Source: Knoellia flava TL1 (lineage in GTDB: Bacteria; Actinomycetota; Actinomycetes; Actinomycetales; Dermatophilaceae). From it: a stretch of 64,000 nt of DNA. The stretch covers positions 1-64,000 of the forward strand of contig NZ_AVPI01000020.1 of NCBI RefSeq assembly GCF_000768675.1, written 5' to 3'. Position 1 is the first letter of the stretch. Every line of letters starts with the position of its first letter. Under the pieces are notes generated by a model. The model worked only from the letters and a program-made list of their open reading frames with translations, was not told where the DNA came from and made no database searches. The position numbers and the translations under genes are program-made. Shown here one piece after another: positions 1 to 8,963 of this stretch.

Positions 1-414
1 GGGCGGGACGGCGAGCCGGAGGACGTCGCCGACGACACCGCCCTGCCGCCGGGCGACGGCGCGGGCCGCCTCGAGCACCGGCGGCGTGAGGACGGGTTCG
101 GGCGAGACGAGCCGCCGGATGACCGCGAGCCGCCCCTCGTGCTCGGCGTCCGCCCCGCGTGAGACGACGAAGCCGTCGAGGTCCTGCCCGGCGAAGCGCA
201 CCTTGACCCGCACGCCGGGAGCCACACTGTCGGCCATCGCCGCGGGGACGAGGTACTCGAAGGGCCGGTCGAGGTGGGCGAGACCGGTGTCGACGAGGAC
301 CGAGGCGACGGGGTCGCCGTCCGCGATCGGCTCTCCTCCGGAGACCGGCTTGGGGCGCGATCGGGCCGACGGTTGGATGAGCTCCAGCTGCTCCCCCTCA
401 CCCGGCCCGGTCAT
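1..414 (-). CDS. priA: Primosomal protein N' (PriA), N-terminal part, cut by the window edge
   Basis: The frame runs open for 138 codons from an ATG at 414 to the left edge, so the C-terminal part lies outside. The translation has the N-terminal DNA-binding domain pattern of actinobacterial PriA: a variable acidic head, then LVDTGLAHLDRPFEYLVP at about residues 46-63, then GVRVKVRFAGQDLDGFVV, which matches the 3'-end-binding beta barrel. PriA restarts stalled replication forks; many actinobacterial homologues are thought to lack helicase activity, but that region is not visible here. It lies 30 bases downstream of a hydrolase gene and follows metK, a common actinobacterial neighbour. Confidence 0.85.
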   Translation of the reverse strand, partial: MTGPGEGEQLELIQPSARSRPKPVSGGEPIADGDPVASVLVDTGLAHLDRPFEYLVPAAMADSVAPGVRVKVRFAGQDLDGFVVSRGADAEHEGRLAVIRRLVSPEPVLTPPVLEAARAVARRQGGVVGDVLRLAVPP

Positions 415-444
415 GCCCCGAAACTAGACGACCGCCCGGACAGG

Positions 445-1290
445 TCAGCCGCCGAGCCGGGTCCGGAGCAGCGCCACCGTGTCGTGCGGGCGCTCGAGTG
501 CGGGCAGGTGGCCTGCCCAGTCGAGCTCGACGAGCACGGCACCGGGGATGTCGCGGGCCAGGAGCACCGCCAGGTCGCGGAAGTGCTGGACGTCGTGGGC
601 GCCCGAGACCACGAGGGTCGGTGCCGCGACGTCGGCCGGGTCGACCTCGACCCGCTCGGGCTGCGGGGGCGGGTCGAGCTCGTCCGCGGCGAGCTGGACC
701 TCGAAGGCGCGTCGCTGCATCGCGGCCAGGTCGTCGCGGACCTCGGCGGTCATGTCCGGCCCCGCCCACGTCTCGACGTTGAGGGTGGTGGCGCCCTCGA
801 CGTCGCCGGTCTCGAGCAGAGCGTCCTCGCGCTCACCGAACGCGAGGAGGACGGGGTCGGTGACCTCGAGGCCGCGGTGGGCCGCGCAGAGGAGGACGAG
901 CGAGACCACGCGGCCTGGGTGGCGGGTCGCGAGCTCGAGGGCCACCCGTCCGCCGAACGAGGCACCGACGACGGAGGCCCGCTCGATGCCGAGCACGTCG
1001 AGGAGGCGGACGACGTCGTCGGCGTCGGCGTAGGCCTCACCGGGCAGCGGCGTGTCTCCGAACCCACGCAGGTCGGGGGCGACGACGCGGTGGTCGGTCG
1101 CGAGCGATGCCACGACGGGCGCCCACATGCGGCGGTCGGCGACCCCGGCGTGGAGCAGGACGACGGCGGGCCCGCTCCCCTCGTCGTCGTGGGCGATGAG
1201 GAGCGGGCCCGTGGTCCCGGTTGCCGGCGTGGTCAGGGTCAGCCCTTGACCGCGCGCTGGAGGTCCTCCACGCGGTCGGTCCGCTCCCAC
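445..1290 (-). CDS. Alpha/beta-hydrolase fold protein
   Basis: A protein of up to 281 residues with the alpha/beta hydrolase layout. An [10 protein letters not shown] segment lies in the oxyanion-loop position (usually HG). The nucleophile elbow is GASFGG, the acid region is VVSGAHD and the C-terminal histidine is in DWAGHLP. The substrate cannot be told; 3-oxoadipate enol-lactonase-like and other small esterases share this pattern. The start is uncertain: the only standard initiation codon before the conserved core is the GTG at 1290, which overlaps the end of metK by about 50 bases. A shorter protein beginning near 1240 would need a CTG start. It probably shares a transcript with metK and priA. 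Confidence 0.75.
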   Translation of the reverse strand: MGADRPRGGPPARGQGLTLTTPATGTTGPLLIAHDDEGSGPAVVLLHAGVADRRMWAPVVASLATDHRVVAPDLRGFGDTPLPGEAYADADDVVRLLDVLGIERASVVGASFGGRVALELATRHPGRVVSLVLLCAAHRGLEVTDPVLLAFGEREDALLETGDVEGATTLNVETWAGPDMTAEVRDDLAAMQRRAFEVQLAADELDPPPQPERVEVDPADVAAPTLVVSGAHDVQHFRDLAVLLARDIPGAVLVELDWAGHLPALERPHDTVALLRTRLGG

Positions 1291-2459
1291 GTGAAGGGGG
1301 CGTGGACGCCGTCGGCGGTCGTGCGACCGAAGTGGCCGTAGGCGGCGGTCGGCTTGTAGATCGGGCGGAGCAGGTCGAGCGCGTCGAGGATGGCGGCCGG
1401 GCGCAGGTCGAAGACGGCGAGGATCGCGTCCTGGATCCTGTCGGCCGGGACCGTCTCGGTGCCGAACGTCTCGACATAGATGCCGACGGGCTGGGCCTTG
1501 CCGATGGCGTAGGCGACCTGGACCTCGCAGCGGCGGGCGAGGCCCGCGGCGACGACGTTCTTGGCGACCCAGCGGGTGGCGTAGGCGGCGGAGCGGTCGA
1601 CCTTCGACGGGTCCTTGCCCGAGAAGGCGCCACCACCGTGGCGGGCCATGCCGCCGTAGGTGTCGACGATGATCTTGCGGCCGGTCAGCCCGGCGTCACC
1701 CATGGGGCCACCGATGACGAACGTGCCGGTGGGGTTGATGAGGGACCGGTAGTCGCTCGTGTCGAGGTCGGTGCCGGTCTCGGCGAGCTCCGCGAGGACC
1801 GGGGCGATGACGTGCTTCTCGATGTCGGGGCCGAGCAGGGTGTCGAGCGAGATGCCCTCGGCGTGCTGGGTCGAGAGGACGACGGTGTCGAGCCGGACGG
1901 CCTTGTCGCCCTCGTAGCCGATCGTCACCTGGGTCTTGCCGTCGGGACGCAGGTAGGCCAGCTCCTCCGACTTGCGGACCGCCGTCAGCCGCTCGGAGAG
2001 ACGGTGCGCGAGGAAGATCGGCAGCGGCATGAGCTCGGGCGTGTCGTCGCACGCGTAGCCGAACATGAGGCCCTGGTCGCCGGCGCCCTGCTTGTCGAGC
2101 GGGTCGACGCCGCCGGTGCGGTTCTCGTAGGCCGTGTCGACGCCCTGCGCGATGTCCGGGCTCTGCTGGCCGATGGAGACCTCGACACCGCAGGAGGCGC
2201 CGTCGAAGCCCTTGGTGGAGCTGTCGTAGCCGATGCCGAGGACGGTGTCGCGCACGATCTTGGGGATCTCGACGTAGGCCTCGGTGGTCACCTCTCCGGC
2301 GACGTGCACCAGCCCCGTCGTCACCATCGTCTCGACGGCGACGCGGGCTCGGGGATCCTGCTCGAGCATCGCGTCGAGGATCGCGTCCGAGATCTGGTCG
2401 CAGATCTTGTCGGGGTGACCCTCGGTGACGGACTCGGACGTGAACAGGCGTGCAGCCAC
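1239..2459 (-). CDS. metK: S-adenosylmethionine synthetase
   Basis: Cytoplasmic enzyme making S-adenosylmethionine from methionine and ATP. The 406-residue protein has the full family pattern: [20 protein letters not shown] at the N-terminus, the [12 protein letters not shown] motif and the glycine-rich loop [19 protein letters not shown]. Length is normal for the family. I chose the GTG at 2459 because the conserved protein begins there and AAAGAGAG lies about 7 bases upstream; the open frame continues to 2627 without family similarity. The neighbouring coiled-coil gene diverges from it, leaving about 170 bases for regulation. I could not confirm a SAM riboswitch fold in that space. Confidence 0.97.
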   Translation of the reverse strand: MAARLFTSESVTEGHPDKICDQISDAILDAMLEQDPRARVAVETMVTTGLVHVAGEVTTEAYVEIPKIVRDTVLGIGYDSSTKGFDGASCGVEVSIGQQSPDIAQGVDTAYENRTGGVDPLDKQGAGDQGLMFGYACDDTPELMPLPIFLAHRLSERLTAVRKSEELAYLRPDGKTQVTIGYEGDKAVRLDTVVLSTQHAEGISLDTLLGPDIEKHVIAPVLAELAETGTDLDTSDYRSLINPTGTFVIGGPMGDAGLTGRKIIVDTYGGMARHGGGAFSGKDPSKVDRSAAYATRWVAKNVVAAGLARRCEVQVAYAIGKAQPVGIYVETFGTETVPADRIQDAILAVFDLRPAAILDALDLLRPIYKPTAAYGHFGRTTADGVHAPFTWERTDRVEDLQRAVKG

Positions 2460-2518
2460 CGGGGCTCTCTTTCGTGCGGGGTCAGGTTCGTCCGCGCGCG
2501 AGGGCGGCGGGGTGCCCA

Positions 2519-2524
2519 AATCTA
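2519..2524 (-). promoter_or_regulatory. Putative -10 box for metK
   Basis: TAGATT on the minus strand fits the actinobacterial TANNNT -10 pattern and lies about 60 bases before the metK GTG. TTCGCG at a 16-base spacing is a poor -35. It sits in one of the few AT-containing patches of the 2460-2637 spacer. This is pattern matching only. Confidence 0.35.
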
Positions 2525-2637
2525 ACCCCTGCGCGACGCACGCGAAGGCCGCTCCCGTCAGGTGGTCCTTCGCGGGGCCGGCGTGAGGACCTCGTCGGGC
2601 CTGACGGGCAGCTTCGGCGTGCGGCATGATGTGCGGC

Positions 2638-3987
2638 GTGAGCGACCCTCTCGACCTCCTGGCGCGGGCCCAGCGCCTTGCCGAGGAGGTCCGCGTCGAG
2701 TCCTTGCGCGAGGTCGCCGAGGCCCGAAGGGACGCGGCTCAGGTCCGCGCGCGCACCGCCGACGCCATGAGCGAGCTCGAAGGCGTCACCTCGAGGCTCG
2801 ACCGTGCGCGTGCGGAGGCAGAGGCCGTCATCGAGGCCGCCCGCGAGGAGGCCGGAGCACTGCTCGCGGACGCCGCCGACCAGGCCTCGCTCGTGCGCAC
2901 GCGCTCGTCCAAGGCCGCTGACGAGGCGCTGTCGATCGCCGAGGAGGACGCCGAGGCGCGGCTCGCCCAGGCGGAGCAGCGTGCCGCCGAGCTCGTCGCC
3001 GACGCCGAGCGGACCGCCCGTGAGCGGCTCGAGTCCGCCTCCCGCGAGATCGCCACCGCCCGCGAGCAGTGGTCGACCGAGCGGGCCGCCCACGAGAGCG
3101 AGATCGCAGGGCTGCGCTCTGGTGCCGAGGAGGACGCCGCTCGGATGCGCACGGAGGCGGACGCGTATGCCGTCCGCCACCGTCGCGAGGCCGAGCTCGC
3201 CGCCGAGACCGCGCGCGCCGAGACCCAGCACCACCTGTCCGTCGCGCAGCAGGAGCGCGACTCCCTGCTCGCCACGGCTCGCACCCAGGCCACCGAGCAC
3301 CTCGACCGTGCCCGCGCGGAGGCCGACGAGCTCATCCGGTCCGCCGAGGCCCATCTCGCCTGGGCGCAGGCCACCGTCCGCGACATCGTCGGCACGGCCG
3401 AGCGCGAGACGATGGCCCAGCGCCGCGAGCACCACCAGTCGCTGTCCGAGCGCGCCCGGGCACAGCGCGACCGGATCACCGCGCTCGCCGCCAGCGCCGC
3501 CGCCCGAGCTGCCGACCTCACCTCGGAGGCCGAGGCCGAGTCGACCCACCTGCGGGCCCAGGCGACGATCGTGCTCGAGGAGGCCCGGGCGAGCGCGGCG
3601 CGCACCCTCGAGGACGCGGGCCGCGAGGCCGAGCGCATCACCCGCTCGGCGACCGAGCGGGTCGAGGAGGCCGAGGCCCGGGCCGAGCGTCGGCTCGCCG
3701 AAGCCGAGCGCGGTGCCCAGCTCGTCCGCCGCGGTGCCGCCGACGACGTCGAGCGGTTCCAGCGCGAGGCCCACGAGCAGCATCGCGCGGCCCGCGCCGA
3801 GATCCTCCGGATCACGAACGAGGCGCAGGCCCGCTCGGACGCCATCCGTGCCGAGGCCGAGGCGAGCGCCGCGCGGGTGCGCGACGAGGTCGCCGCCCTC
3901 GCCGCCCGGCGCGACGCCATCACCGCCCAGCTGGCCGACCTCAGCGGCGTCATCGACGCGCTCGCCGTCGGCGAACCGACCCCGTAG
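2638..3987 (+). CDS. Long coiled-coil protein, Scy/FilP-like (putative)
   Basis: About 449 residues, almost all predicted coiled coil: dense Ala/Glu/Arg heptads with recurring AEAE, EAR and DEL units and hardly any proline or glycine before the C-terminus. No membrane segment or enzyme motif is visible. It ends with [10 protein letters not shown], repeated almost exactly in the next gene, so the two are paralogues. Adjacent long coiled-coil genes recall the scy-filP pair of Streptomyces, which builds polar scaffolds with DivIVA; the link is inferred from architecture. The start is unclear: ATG at 2626, ATG at 2629 and GTG at 2638 are all in frame, none with a clear ribosome site. I used GTG. 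Confidence 0.7.
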   Translation: MSDPLDLLARAQRLAEEVRVESLREVAEARRDAAQVRARTADAMSELEGVTSRLDRARAEAEAVIEAAREEAGALLADAADQASLVRTRSSKAADEALSIAEEDAEARLAQAEQRAAELVADAERTARERLESASREIATAREQWSTERAAHESEIAGLRSGAEEDAARMRTEADAYAVRHRREAELAAETARAETQHHLSVAQQERDSLLATARTQATEHLDRARAEADELIRSAEAHLAWAQATVRDIVGTAERETMAQRREHHQSLSERARAQRDRITALAASAAARAADLTSEAEAESTHLRAQATIVLEEARASAARTLEDAGREAERITRSATERVEEAEARAERRLAEAERGAQLVRRGAADDVERFQREAHEQHRAARAEILRITNEAQARSDAIRAEAEASAARVRDEVAALAARRDAITAQLADLSGVIDALAVGEPTP

Positions 3988-4016
3988 CCGCCCCCCACCC
4001 CGCACCAGGAGCAGTC

Positions 4017-5189
4017 ATGAACACGCCCGCCTTCCCGACGATCTTCCGCGGCTACGACCCGGCTGCGGTCGACCGCCACCTCGCCTCCGTCGAGCAGACG
4101 GTGGAGTCGGCCCGTCAGGAGGTGGCCCGGGTCACCGTGGAGCTCACCAAGCTCACCCAGGAGAACGCCGAGCTCGCCAAGGGACTCGCCAAGCAGACGG
4201 CGGCCGTCGCCGAGCTCGAGGCCCGCGAGTCGCAGCCCTCCTCTCCCTCCTTCGCCCACCTCGGCGAGCGCATCGGCTCGATGCTCACGCTGGCCGACGA
4301 GGAGGCGGCCTCGCTGCGGGCGTCGGCCACCGCGGACGCCGAGGAGCACCGTCGGCTCGTCGAGGAGTCGGCCGCGCAGGTACGCGCCGAGGCCGACCGC
4401 TACGCCGACGAGGTCCGCCAGCGCGCCGATGTCGAGGCGTCCGAGATCGTCGCCAGGGCGAAGCAGGAGTCGACCGCTCTCCTCGACGACGCCGGGCGCG
4501 AGGCGTCGGCGCGTCGCGAGGAGGCCGAGGCCTACTTCGAGAGCCAGCGCGCCCGCGCCGCAGCAGCCGCGGCCGACTTCGAGAGCACCCTCCAAGAGCG
4601 TCGCGACCGCGCGACGCAGGAGTTCACCCTCGCCGAGGGCACCCACGAGCTCCGCCTGCAGGAGCTCCAGGAGCAGGCCGACACCCTCGCCCGCGAGGCC
4701 GAGGAACAGCGTGCCGCCCGCACCGCGGAGGCGCAGTCGATCCTCGACCACGCCAAGGCCGAGGCCTCCGCCATGGTGACCACGGCCAAGGAGCAGGCCG
4801 ACCGGATCAGGCGTGACTCCGAGCGCGAGCTCGCCGCGGCCACTGCTCGCCGTGACAGCATCACCGCGCAGCTGAGCAACGTCCGCAACATGCTCGCGAC
4901 CCTTGGTGGCGCCTCGGCGCTCGGCCAGGCCGGCTTCGGCGACGATGCCACCGACGAGCCCGCGGCGAAGGAGGAGGCCCGGACCGAGGCGGCCGCGGAG
5001 ACCGAGGCCCCCGAGGTGCCTGCCGAGACCGACCGCACCGACGAGTCCGCCGCCGTCGACGAGTCGCCGGACGCCGCCGACGACAAGGCTGGGGACGGCA
5101 GGGCCGGGGACGACGTCGCGGCCCGCACCGAGCGCGAGGCCGAGCTGGCCGGAGCCTCGGACGCCAAGGGTGGCCGCAAGAAGAAGTAG
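4017..5189 (+). CDS. DivIVA-like coiled-coil protein with acidic tail
   Basis: 390 residues. The head, FPTIFRGYDPAAVDRHL (residues 6-22), matches the DivIVA N-terminal pattern (F..RGYD...VD..L) that anchors such proteins at poles and septa. Residues 25-300 are continuous coiled coil ending in ARRDSITAQL, shared with the upstream gene. The last 70 residues are a disordered Glu/Asp/Ala tail closing with a basic GGRKKK. A good ribosome site, AGGAG, lies 5 bases before the ATG, and the upstream gene ends 29 bases earlier, so they are probably cotranscribed. Likely a cytoskeletal or polar growth scaffold; the precise partner is not known. Confidence 0.78.
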   Translation: MNTPAFPTIFRGYDPAAVDRHLASVEQTVESARQEVARVTVELTKLTQENAELAKGLAKQTAAVAELEARESQPSSPSFAHLGERIGSMLTLADEEAASLRASATADAEEHRRLVEESAAQVRAEADRYADEVRQRADVEASEIVARAKQESTALLDDAGREASARREEAEAYFESQRARAAAAAADFESTLQERRDRATQEFTLAEGTHELRLQELQEQADTLAREAEEQRAARTAEAQSILDHAKAEASAMVTTAKEQADRIRRDSERELAAATARRDSITAQLSNVRNMLATLGGASALGQAGFGDDATDEPAAKEEARTEAAAETEAPEVPAETDRTDESAAVDESPDAADDKAGDGRAGDDVAARTEREAELAGASDAKGGRKKK

Positions 5190-5265
5190 CCCCACGGCCG
5201 CGAGCCCGGCCGTCGGTGGATGTCCCCGCCGCCCGGGCTCTGTTCTCTCTCGCACTCACGTGCGC

Positions 5266-5329
5266 AACTCGCCAATTCCTCCCGTTCGGTACACGACACC
5301 GTGTGCCGAACGGGAGGAATTGGCGAGTT
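5266..5329. terminator. 29-bp inverted repeat between convergent genes
   Basis: The arms at 5266-5294 and 5301-5329 are complementary over 29 bases with one mismatch (a possible G-U pair) and a six-base loop. After a small internal loop, GTGC (5260-5263) pairs with GCAC (5333-5336), extending the stem. It lies between the ends of the coiled-coil gene (plus) and coaBC (minus), so it could be a two-way terminator, but it lacks a T-tract and is unusually long. A dispersed palindromic repeat is the main alternative. The rest of 5190-5421 holds no gene; it has one GTATGCC motif at 5347. Confidence 0.65.
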
Positions 5330-5421
5330 TCTGCACAGGGCGATGGGTATGCCGTGCGCCCGGCTACGCGGTCGGCCCACCTCTGCGCCGGGTCACCCGG
5401 GCGGTGGTCGCGAGGGAGCGG

Positions 5422-6798
5422 TCAGAGCAGGTCGGTGACGGCGTCCCAGACGGCGTCGGCGACCGCGGCCTTGCTGGCGGGTCCGACCTCGACGGTCTCG
5501 TCGCTCCCCCGGCGCAGGATCGTCACGGTGTTGTCGTCGGCGCCGAACGTCTTGTCGACACCGACCTCGTTGACGACGAGGACATCGCACCCCTTGCGCT
5601 CGAGCTTGGCGCGGCCGTGGTCGAGCACCGAGCCGGTGTCGTCGCCGGTCTCGGCCGCGAAGCCGACGATGACGGGGCTCGTCGCACTCCCCCGGCTCGT
5701 GACGAGCTCGGCGAGGATGTCGGGGTTGCGCACGAGCGTGATCGTCGGCGCCGACTCGTCGGCGGACCCGTCGTCGGCGGTGTCGTGCGACTTCTTGATC
5801 TTCGTCGGCGCATAGTCCGCGGGCCGGAAGTCCGCGACGGCCGCGGCCATGACGACCGCGTCTGCGTCGGCGGTGGCGGCCACGACCGCGTCGCGCAGCT
5901 GGAGCGCGGTCTCGATGGTGACGACGTCGACGCCCGCGAGCTCGGTCGGCACCGACGTGACGAGGGTGACCTGCGCGCCCCGGGCAGCGGCCGCGGCGGC
6001 GAGCGCCCGGCCCTGCTTGCCCGAGCTGCGGTTGCCGAGGAATCGCACCGGGTCGAGCGGCTCACGGGTGCCGCCGGAGGTGACGACGACCCGTCGGCCG
6101 GCGAGGTCCCCACGACGCACGGCAGCGTCTGCGGATCTGGTCGCTCTAGCCACCGGATCCGCAGACGCAGTGAGGGCCGCACCCGCCTCACCGGTGGATG
6201 CGACGCCGGCGGTGGGGTCGGTCGACGGTCCGCGAAGCCCGGCCACCTCCGCGGAGGAGGGCTCGTGACGGGAGCGGGCGAGCTCACGCTCGCACACGGC
6301 ATACAGGTCCTCGGGCTCTGGAAGCCGTCCGGGACCGGTGTCCTTGCCGGTGAGGCGCCCGCTCGCGGGCGGGACGACGTGGACGCCGCGCTCGGTGAGC
6401 GTGCTGACGTTGGCCTGCGTGGCCGGGTGGTCCCACATCTCGGTGTGCATCGCGGGCGCGAGGACGACCGGGCAGCGCGCCGTGAGGAGCACGTTGGTGA
6501 GCAGGTCGTCGGCCTGGCCGGTGGCGGCCTTCGCGAGCAGGTCGGCGGTCGCAGGGGCGACGACGACGAGGTCGGCCTCCTGGCCGAGGCGCACGTGCGG
6601 CACCTCGTGGACGTCGGTCCAGACGTCGGTGCTCACGGGCTTGCCCGACAGGGCGGCCCACGTCGGGGCGCCGACGAACCTCAGCGCCGCCACGGTCGGG
6701 ACGACGGTGACGTCGTGCCCCGCCTCGGTGAGCAGCCTCAGCAGCGAACAGGCCTTGTATGCCGCGATGCCGCCCGCCACACCGAGGACGACGCGCAC
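5422..6798 (-). CDS. coaBC: Bifunctional phosphopantothenoylcysteine decarboxylase / phosphopantothenate-cysteine ligase
   Basis: Two steps of coenzyme A synthesis in one 458-residue protein. The N-terminal flavoprotein half (about 1-180) has GGIAAYK, the catalytic histidine in EVPHVRLG and PAMHTEMW, where the textbook bacterial motif has Asn in place of His; I believe His is common in actinobacteria. The ligase half (about 235-458) has GGTREPLDPVRFLGNRSSG and the lysine-rich loop APTKIKKS. Between them is an unusually long Ala/Ser/Thr-rich linker (about 178-235) whose DNA includes a strong hairpin. GTG start 7 bases after rpoZ, so part of the same transcript. Confidence 0.95.
   Translation of the reverse strand: MRVVLGVAGGIAAYKACSLLRLLTEAGHDVTVVPTVAALRFVGAPTWAALSGKPVSTDVWTDVHEVPHVRLGQEADLVVVAPATADLLAKAATGQADDLLTNVLLTARCPVVLAPAMHTEMWDHPATQANVSTLTERGVHVVPPASGRLTGKDTGPGRLPEPEDLYAVCERELARSRHEPSSAEVAGLRGPSTDPTAGVASTGEAGAALTASADPVARATRSADAAVRRGDLAGRRVVVTSGGTREPLDPVRFLGNRSSGKQGRALAAAAAARGAQVTLVTSVPTELAGVDVVTIETALQLRDAVVAATADADAVVMAAAVADFRPADYAPTKIKKSHDTADDGSADESAPTITLVRNPDILAELVTSRGSATSPVIVGFAAETGDDTGSVLDHGRAKLERKGCDVLVVNEVGVDKTFGADDNTVTILRRGSDETVEVGPASKAAVADAVWDAVTDLL
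6125..6168. repeat. Hairpin element inside the coaBC linker
   Basis: The arms at 6125-6137 and 6156-6168 are perfect 13-base complements around an 18-base, relatively AT-rich loop. The element lies wholly within the variable linker of coaBC and keeps the reading frame. This suggests either an inserted palindromic repeat tolerated in a disordered linker or an mRNA structure within the coding sequence. Confidence 0.6.
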
Positions 6799-6805
6799 GG
6801 GGAGC

Positions 6806-7069
6806 TCAGTCCTCGATCTTCTCTGAGGTGAGCATGTTGCCGTTGATCTCGCGCAGGGCGATGCTCAGCGGCTTCTCGTGGACCTCGGAGTCGACGAGCG
6901 GGCCGACGTACTCGAGGAGACCCTCCTGGAGCTGCGCGTAGTAGGCGTTGATCTGGCGCGCACGCTTGGCCGAGTAGAGGACGAGGGAGTACTTGGAGTC
7001 GGCGTGCTGGAGGAGCTCGTCGATCGGCGGGTTGGTGATGCCGATGGGGTTGGCCTTGGTGCCGGACAC
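6806..7069 (-). CDS. rpoZ: RNA polymerase omega subunit
   Basis: 87 residues with the omega pattern: [20 protein letters not shown] near the N-terminus, the helix [14 protein letters not shown] and the C-terminal segment [10 protein letters not shown]. Omega helps assemble the beta-prime subunit and in many bacteria takes part in the ppGpp response. GTG start at 7069. It lies 20 bases after gmk and 7 bases before coaBC, the standard gmk-rpoZ-coaBC order. Confidence 0.96.
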   Translation of the reverse strand: MSGTKANPIGITNPPIDELLQHADSKYSLVLYSAKRARQINAYYAQLQEGLLEYVGPLVDSEVHEKPLSIALREINGNMLTSEKIED

Positions 7070-7089
7070 GGAATCAGTCTCGTTTCGTT

Positions 7090-7653
7090 TCAGGTGGGGG
7101 TGCGCATCAATGATACGAGTTCGTCGGCGGCGCGCTGAACGTCGTCGTTGACGATGGTGACGTCGAACTCCTCGGCGGCCGCCAGCTCGGCCCTCGCGGT
7201 GGTGAGCCGGACCTCGCGCTCCTCGGCGCTCTCGGTGCCCCGGCCGACGAGGCGGCGGACGAGCTCGTCCCAGCTCGGCGGGGCGAGGAAGACGAAGAGC
7301 GCGTCGGGCATGGTCTCACGGACCTGGCGCGCGCCCTGCAGATCGATCTCGAGCAGCGCCGGTCGTCCCTCGGCGAGTGCGGCCTCGACCGGACCGCGGG
7401 GCGTGCCGTACTGGGCCCGGCCGTGCACCGTGGCGAACTCGAGGAGCTCGCCGTGGTCGACCATGCGGCCGAACTCCTCGTTGGTGACGAAGTGGTAGTG
7501 CACGCCGTCGACCTCGGTCGGGCGCGGCTTGCGGGTCGTCGCCGACACCGACAGCCAGACGTCGGGGTGGTGCTCGCGGACCCAGGCCGCGACGGTGCCC
7601 TTGCCGACCGCCGTCGGCCCGGCGAGCACGGTGAGGCGTGAGGCCGGGCTCAC
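7090..7653 (-). CDS. gmk: Guanylate kinase
   Basis: Phosphorylates GMP to GDP with ATP. The 187-residue protein has the P-loop GPTAVGKGT (residues 12-20), the GMP-binding stretch [20 protein letters not shown] and [12 protein letters not shown]. Length is normal. It begins at a GTG whose bases overlap the mihF stop by 4 (GTGA), a sign of translational coupling. In actinobacteria mihF and gmk are nearly always adjacent. Confidence 0.96.
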   Translation of the reverse strand: MSPASRLTVLAGPTAVGKGTVAAWVREHHPDVWLSVSATTRKPRPTEVDGVHYHFVTNEEFGRMVDHGELLEFATVHGRAQYGTPRGPVEAALAEGRPALLEIDLQGARQVRETMPDALFVFLAPPSWDELVRRLVGRGTESAEEREVRLTTARAELAAAEEFDVTIVNDDVQRAADELVSLMRTPT

Positions 7654-7967
7654 GCCTTGCCGAAGTGCGTCAGGAGCGCCGAGATCTGGTTCTGGCCGAG
7701 ACCGCGGACGCGGCGGCTCTCGCTGATGCCGATCTCCTCCATGAGCGCCTTGGCCTTGACCCGGCCCACGCCGGGCATCGACTCCAGGAGCGCGGAGACC
7801 CGCATCTTGCCGATCACGTCGTTCGTCTTCCCTTCGGTGATGACCTCACCGAGGTCACCCTGTGCGTACTTGAGCCGGTTCTTGACCGATGCCCGCTCAC
7901 GACGTGCCTGAGCGGCCTTCTCCAGCGCGGCAGAGCGTTGCTCCGGTGTCAGCGGCGGGAGTGCCAT
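7650..7967 (-). CDS. mihF: Integration host factor, actinobacterial type (mIHF)
   Basis: 105 residues, a small basic nucleoid protein unrelated to enterobacterial IHF. The conserved core includes PPLTPEQR at the N-terminus, a basic helix with [12 protein letters not shown], and the helix-two-turn-helix stretch [19 protein letters not shown] followed by LMEEIGI. In mycobacteria and Streptomyces it bends DNA and is needed for normal nucleoid structure. I chose the ATG at 7967 because GGAGGA lies just upstream and the protein family begins there; the open frame further upstream reads through non-coding sequence. Confidence 0.95.
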   Translation of the reverse strand: MALPPLTPEQRSAALEKAAQARRERASVKNRLKYAQGDLGEVITEGKTNDVIGKMRVSALLESMPGVGRVKAKALMEEIGISESRRVRGLGQNQISALLTHFGKA

Positions 7968-8078
7968 GGCGGGGATCCTCCAAGGGGTGTGTCGACGCTG
8001 CTTCTCAACGCCTTCCCGGCGATTTAACCATGAGCACGCCACCGGCATCGGACCGGTAATCGCACAGGTCAGCGTGGG

Positions 8079-8094
8079 GTCCGGCACACCGGAC
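8079..8094. terminator. Short hairpin between pyrF and mihF
   Basis: A perfect 6-bp stem with a 4-base loop (GTCCGG-CACA-CCGGAC) lies 11 bases beyond the pyrF stop, with no T-tract. It may only attenuate, since mihF-gmk-rpoZ follow on the same strand. The spacer 7968-8105 also has a 5-bp inverted repeat at 8041-8057 and no other recognisable site. Confidence 0.35.
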
Positions 8095-8105
8095 ACGGGT
8101 CGTCG

Positions 8106-8963
8106 TCAGGAGAGCAGCGCCGCCATGGCCTCGCTCGTCCGGGCCGCCCGGTCGCGCAGGGCGACGACGTCGGGCCCGGCACCGAGCACCTCCCGACTGC
8201 TCGCGGGCAGGACGTTGGACAGCGCGTCGCCGAAGACCCGCTTGAGGTCCTCGGCCGTGCCACCCTGCGCGCCGACGCCCGGCGCCAGCAGCGCGCCGTT
8301 CACGGCAGCGAGGTCGAGCCCGAGGTCCTGAACCGCCGTGCCGACGGTCGCACCGACGACGAGGCCGACGTGGCCGAGCTCGCCCCGCGCGGCCGCGGTG
8401 GCGTTGTCGGCCGTGGCACCCGCGACGACCGTGCCGGCCACCGAGCGGCCGTCGCGGACCGCGTGCTGGACCTCGGGTCCCTCGGGGTTCGAGGTGAGGG
8501 CGAGGACGAAGACGCCGCGCCCGGTCTGCTCGGCGAGGTCGATCGCGGGGCGGAGGGAGCCGTAGCCGAGGTAGGGGCTCACGGTCACGGCGTCCGGGGC
8601 GTCGACCGCGTCCTTGCCAAGGAAGGCCTCGGCGTAGGCGTCCATCGTCGTGCCGATGTCCCCGCGCTTGGCGTCGACGAGGACGAGCGTCCCGGCGGCG
8701 CGCAGGTCGCGGACCGCCTCCTCGAGGACGGCGACACCCGCGGAGCCGAAGACCTCGAAGAACGCCGACTGCGGCTTGACGACCGCGACGTGGCCACCGA
8801 AGGCCTCGACGCACGCCCGGGTGAAGGCTCTCAGGCCGTCGAGGTCGTAGGCGAGGCCCCACGACTCGACGAGCGCCCGATGCGGGTCGATGCCCGCGCA
8901 GAGCGGGCCGAGGCGGCCGGTCGCCTCGCGCAGCCGCTGCCCGAACGTGGGGGTCGTGCTCAC
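8106..8963 (-). CDS. pyrF: Orotidine-5'-phosphate decarboxylase
   Basis: Last step of UMP synthesis. The 285-residue protein is the longer type-2 form: CAGIDPHRALVESWG near the N-terminus, VVKPQSAFFEVFG, and the catalytic charge network in LVDAKRGDIGTTMDAYAEA. The phosphate-binding end VLAPGVGAQGG is present as LLAPGVGAQGG. It starts with a GTG sharing 4 bases with the pyrD stop and is the last pyrimidine gene of the run. Confidence 0.96.
   Translation of the reverse strand: MSTTPTFGQRLREATGRLGPLCAGIDPHRALVESWGLAYDLDGLRAFTRACVEAFGGHVAVVKPQSAFFEVFGSAGVAVLEEAVRDLRAAGTLVLVDAKRGDIGTTMDAYAEAFLGKDAVDAPDAVTVSPYLGYGSLRPAIDLAEQTGRGVFVLALTSNPEGPEVQHAVRDGRSVAGTVVAGATADNATAAARGELGHVGLVVGATVGTAVQDLGLDLAAVNGALLAPGVGAQGGTAEDLKRVFGDALSNVLPASSREVLGAGPDVVALRDRAARTSEAMAALLS

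Noticed and set aside
274-2525. Long plus-strand open frames opposite the hydrolase and metK
   Set aside because: They are antisense shadows produced by GC-rich third positions; the minus strand carries the conserved proteins.
2460-2637. Possible SAM riboswitch upstream of metK
   Set aside because: The spacer has GC-rich self-complementary bits, but I could not fit it to a known SAM riboswitch core by eye; a covariance-model search would decide.
2739-5255. 838-codon minus-strand open frame opposite the coiled-coil genes
   Set aside because: A mirror of the Ala/Glu/Arg-rich coding on the plus strand, repetitive Ser/Ala/Arg translation, no support.
5266-5329. The inverted repeat as ends of an insertion sequence
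   Set aside because: The arms are only 6 bases apart with no transposase gene or target duplication.
8041-8057. ACCGG...CCGGT stem as a second terminator after pyrF
   Set aside because: Five pairs around a seven-base loop are common by chance at this GC content.
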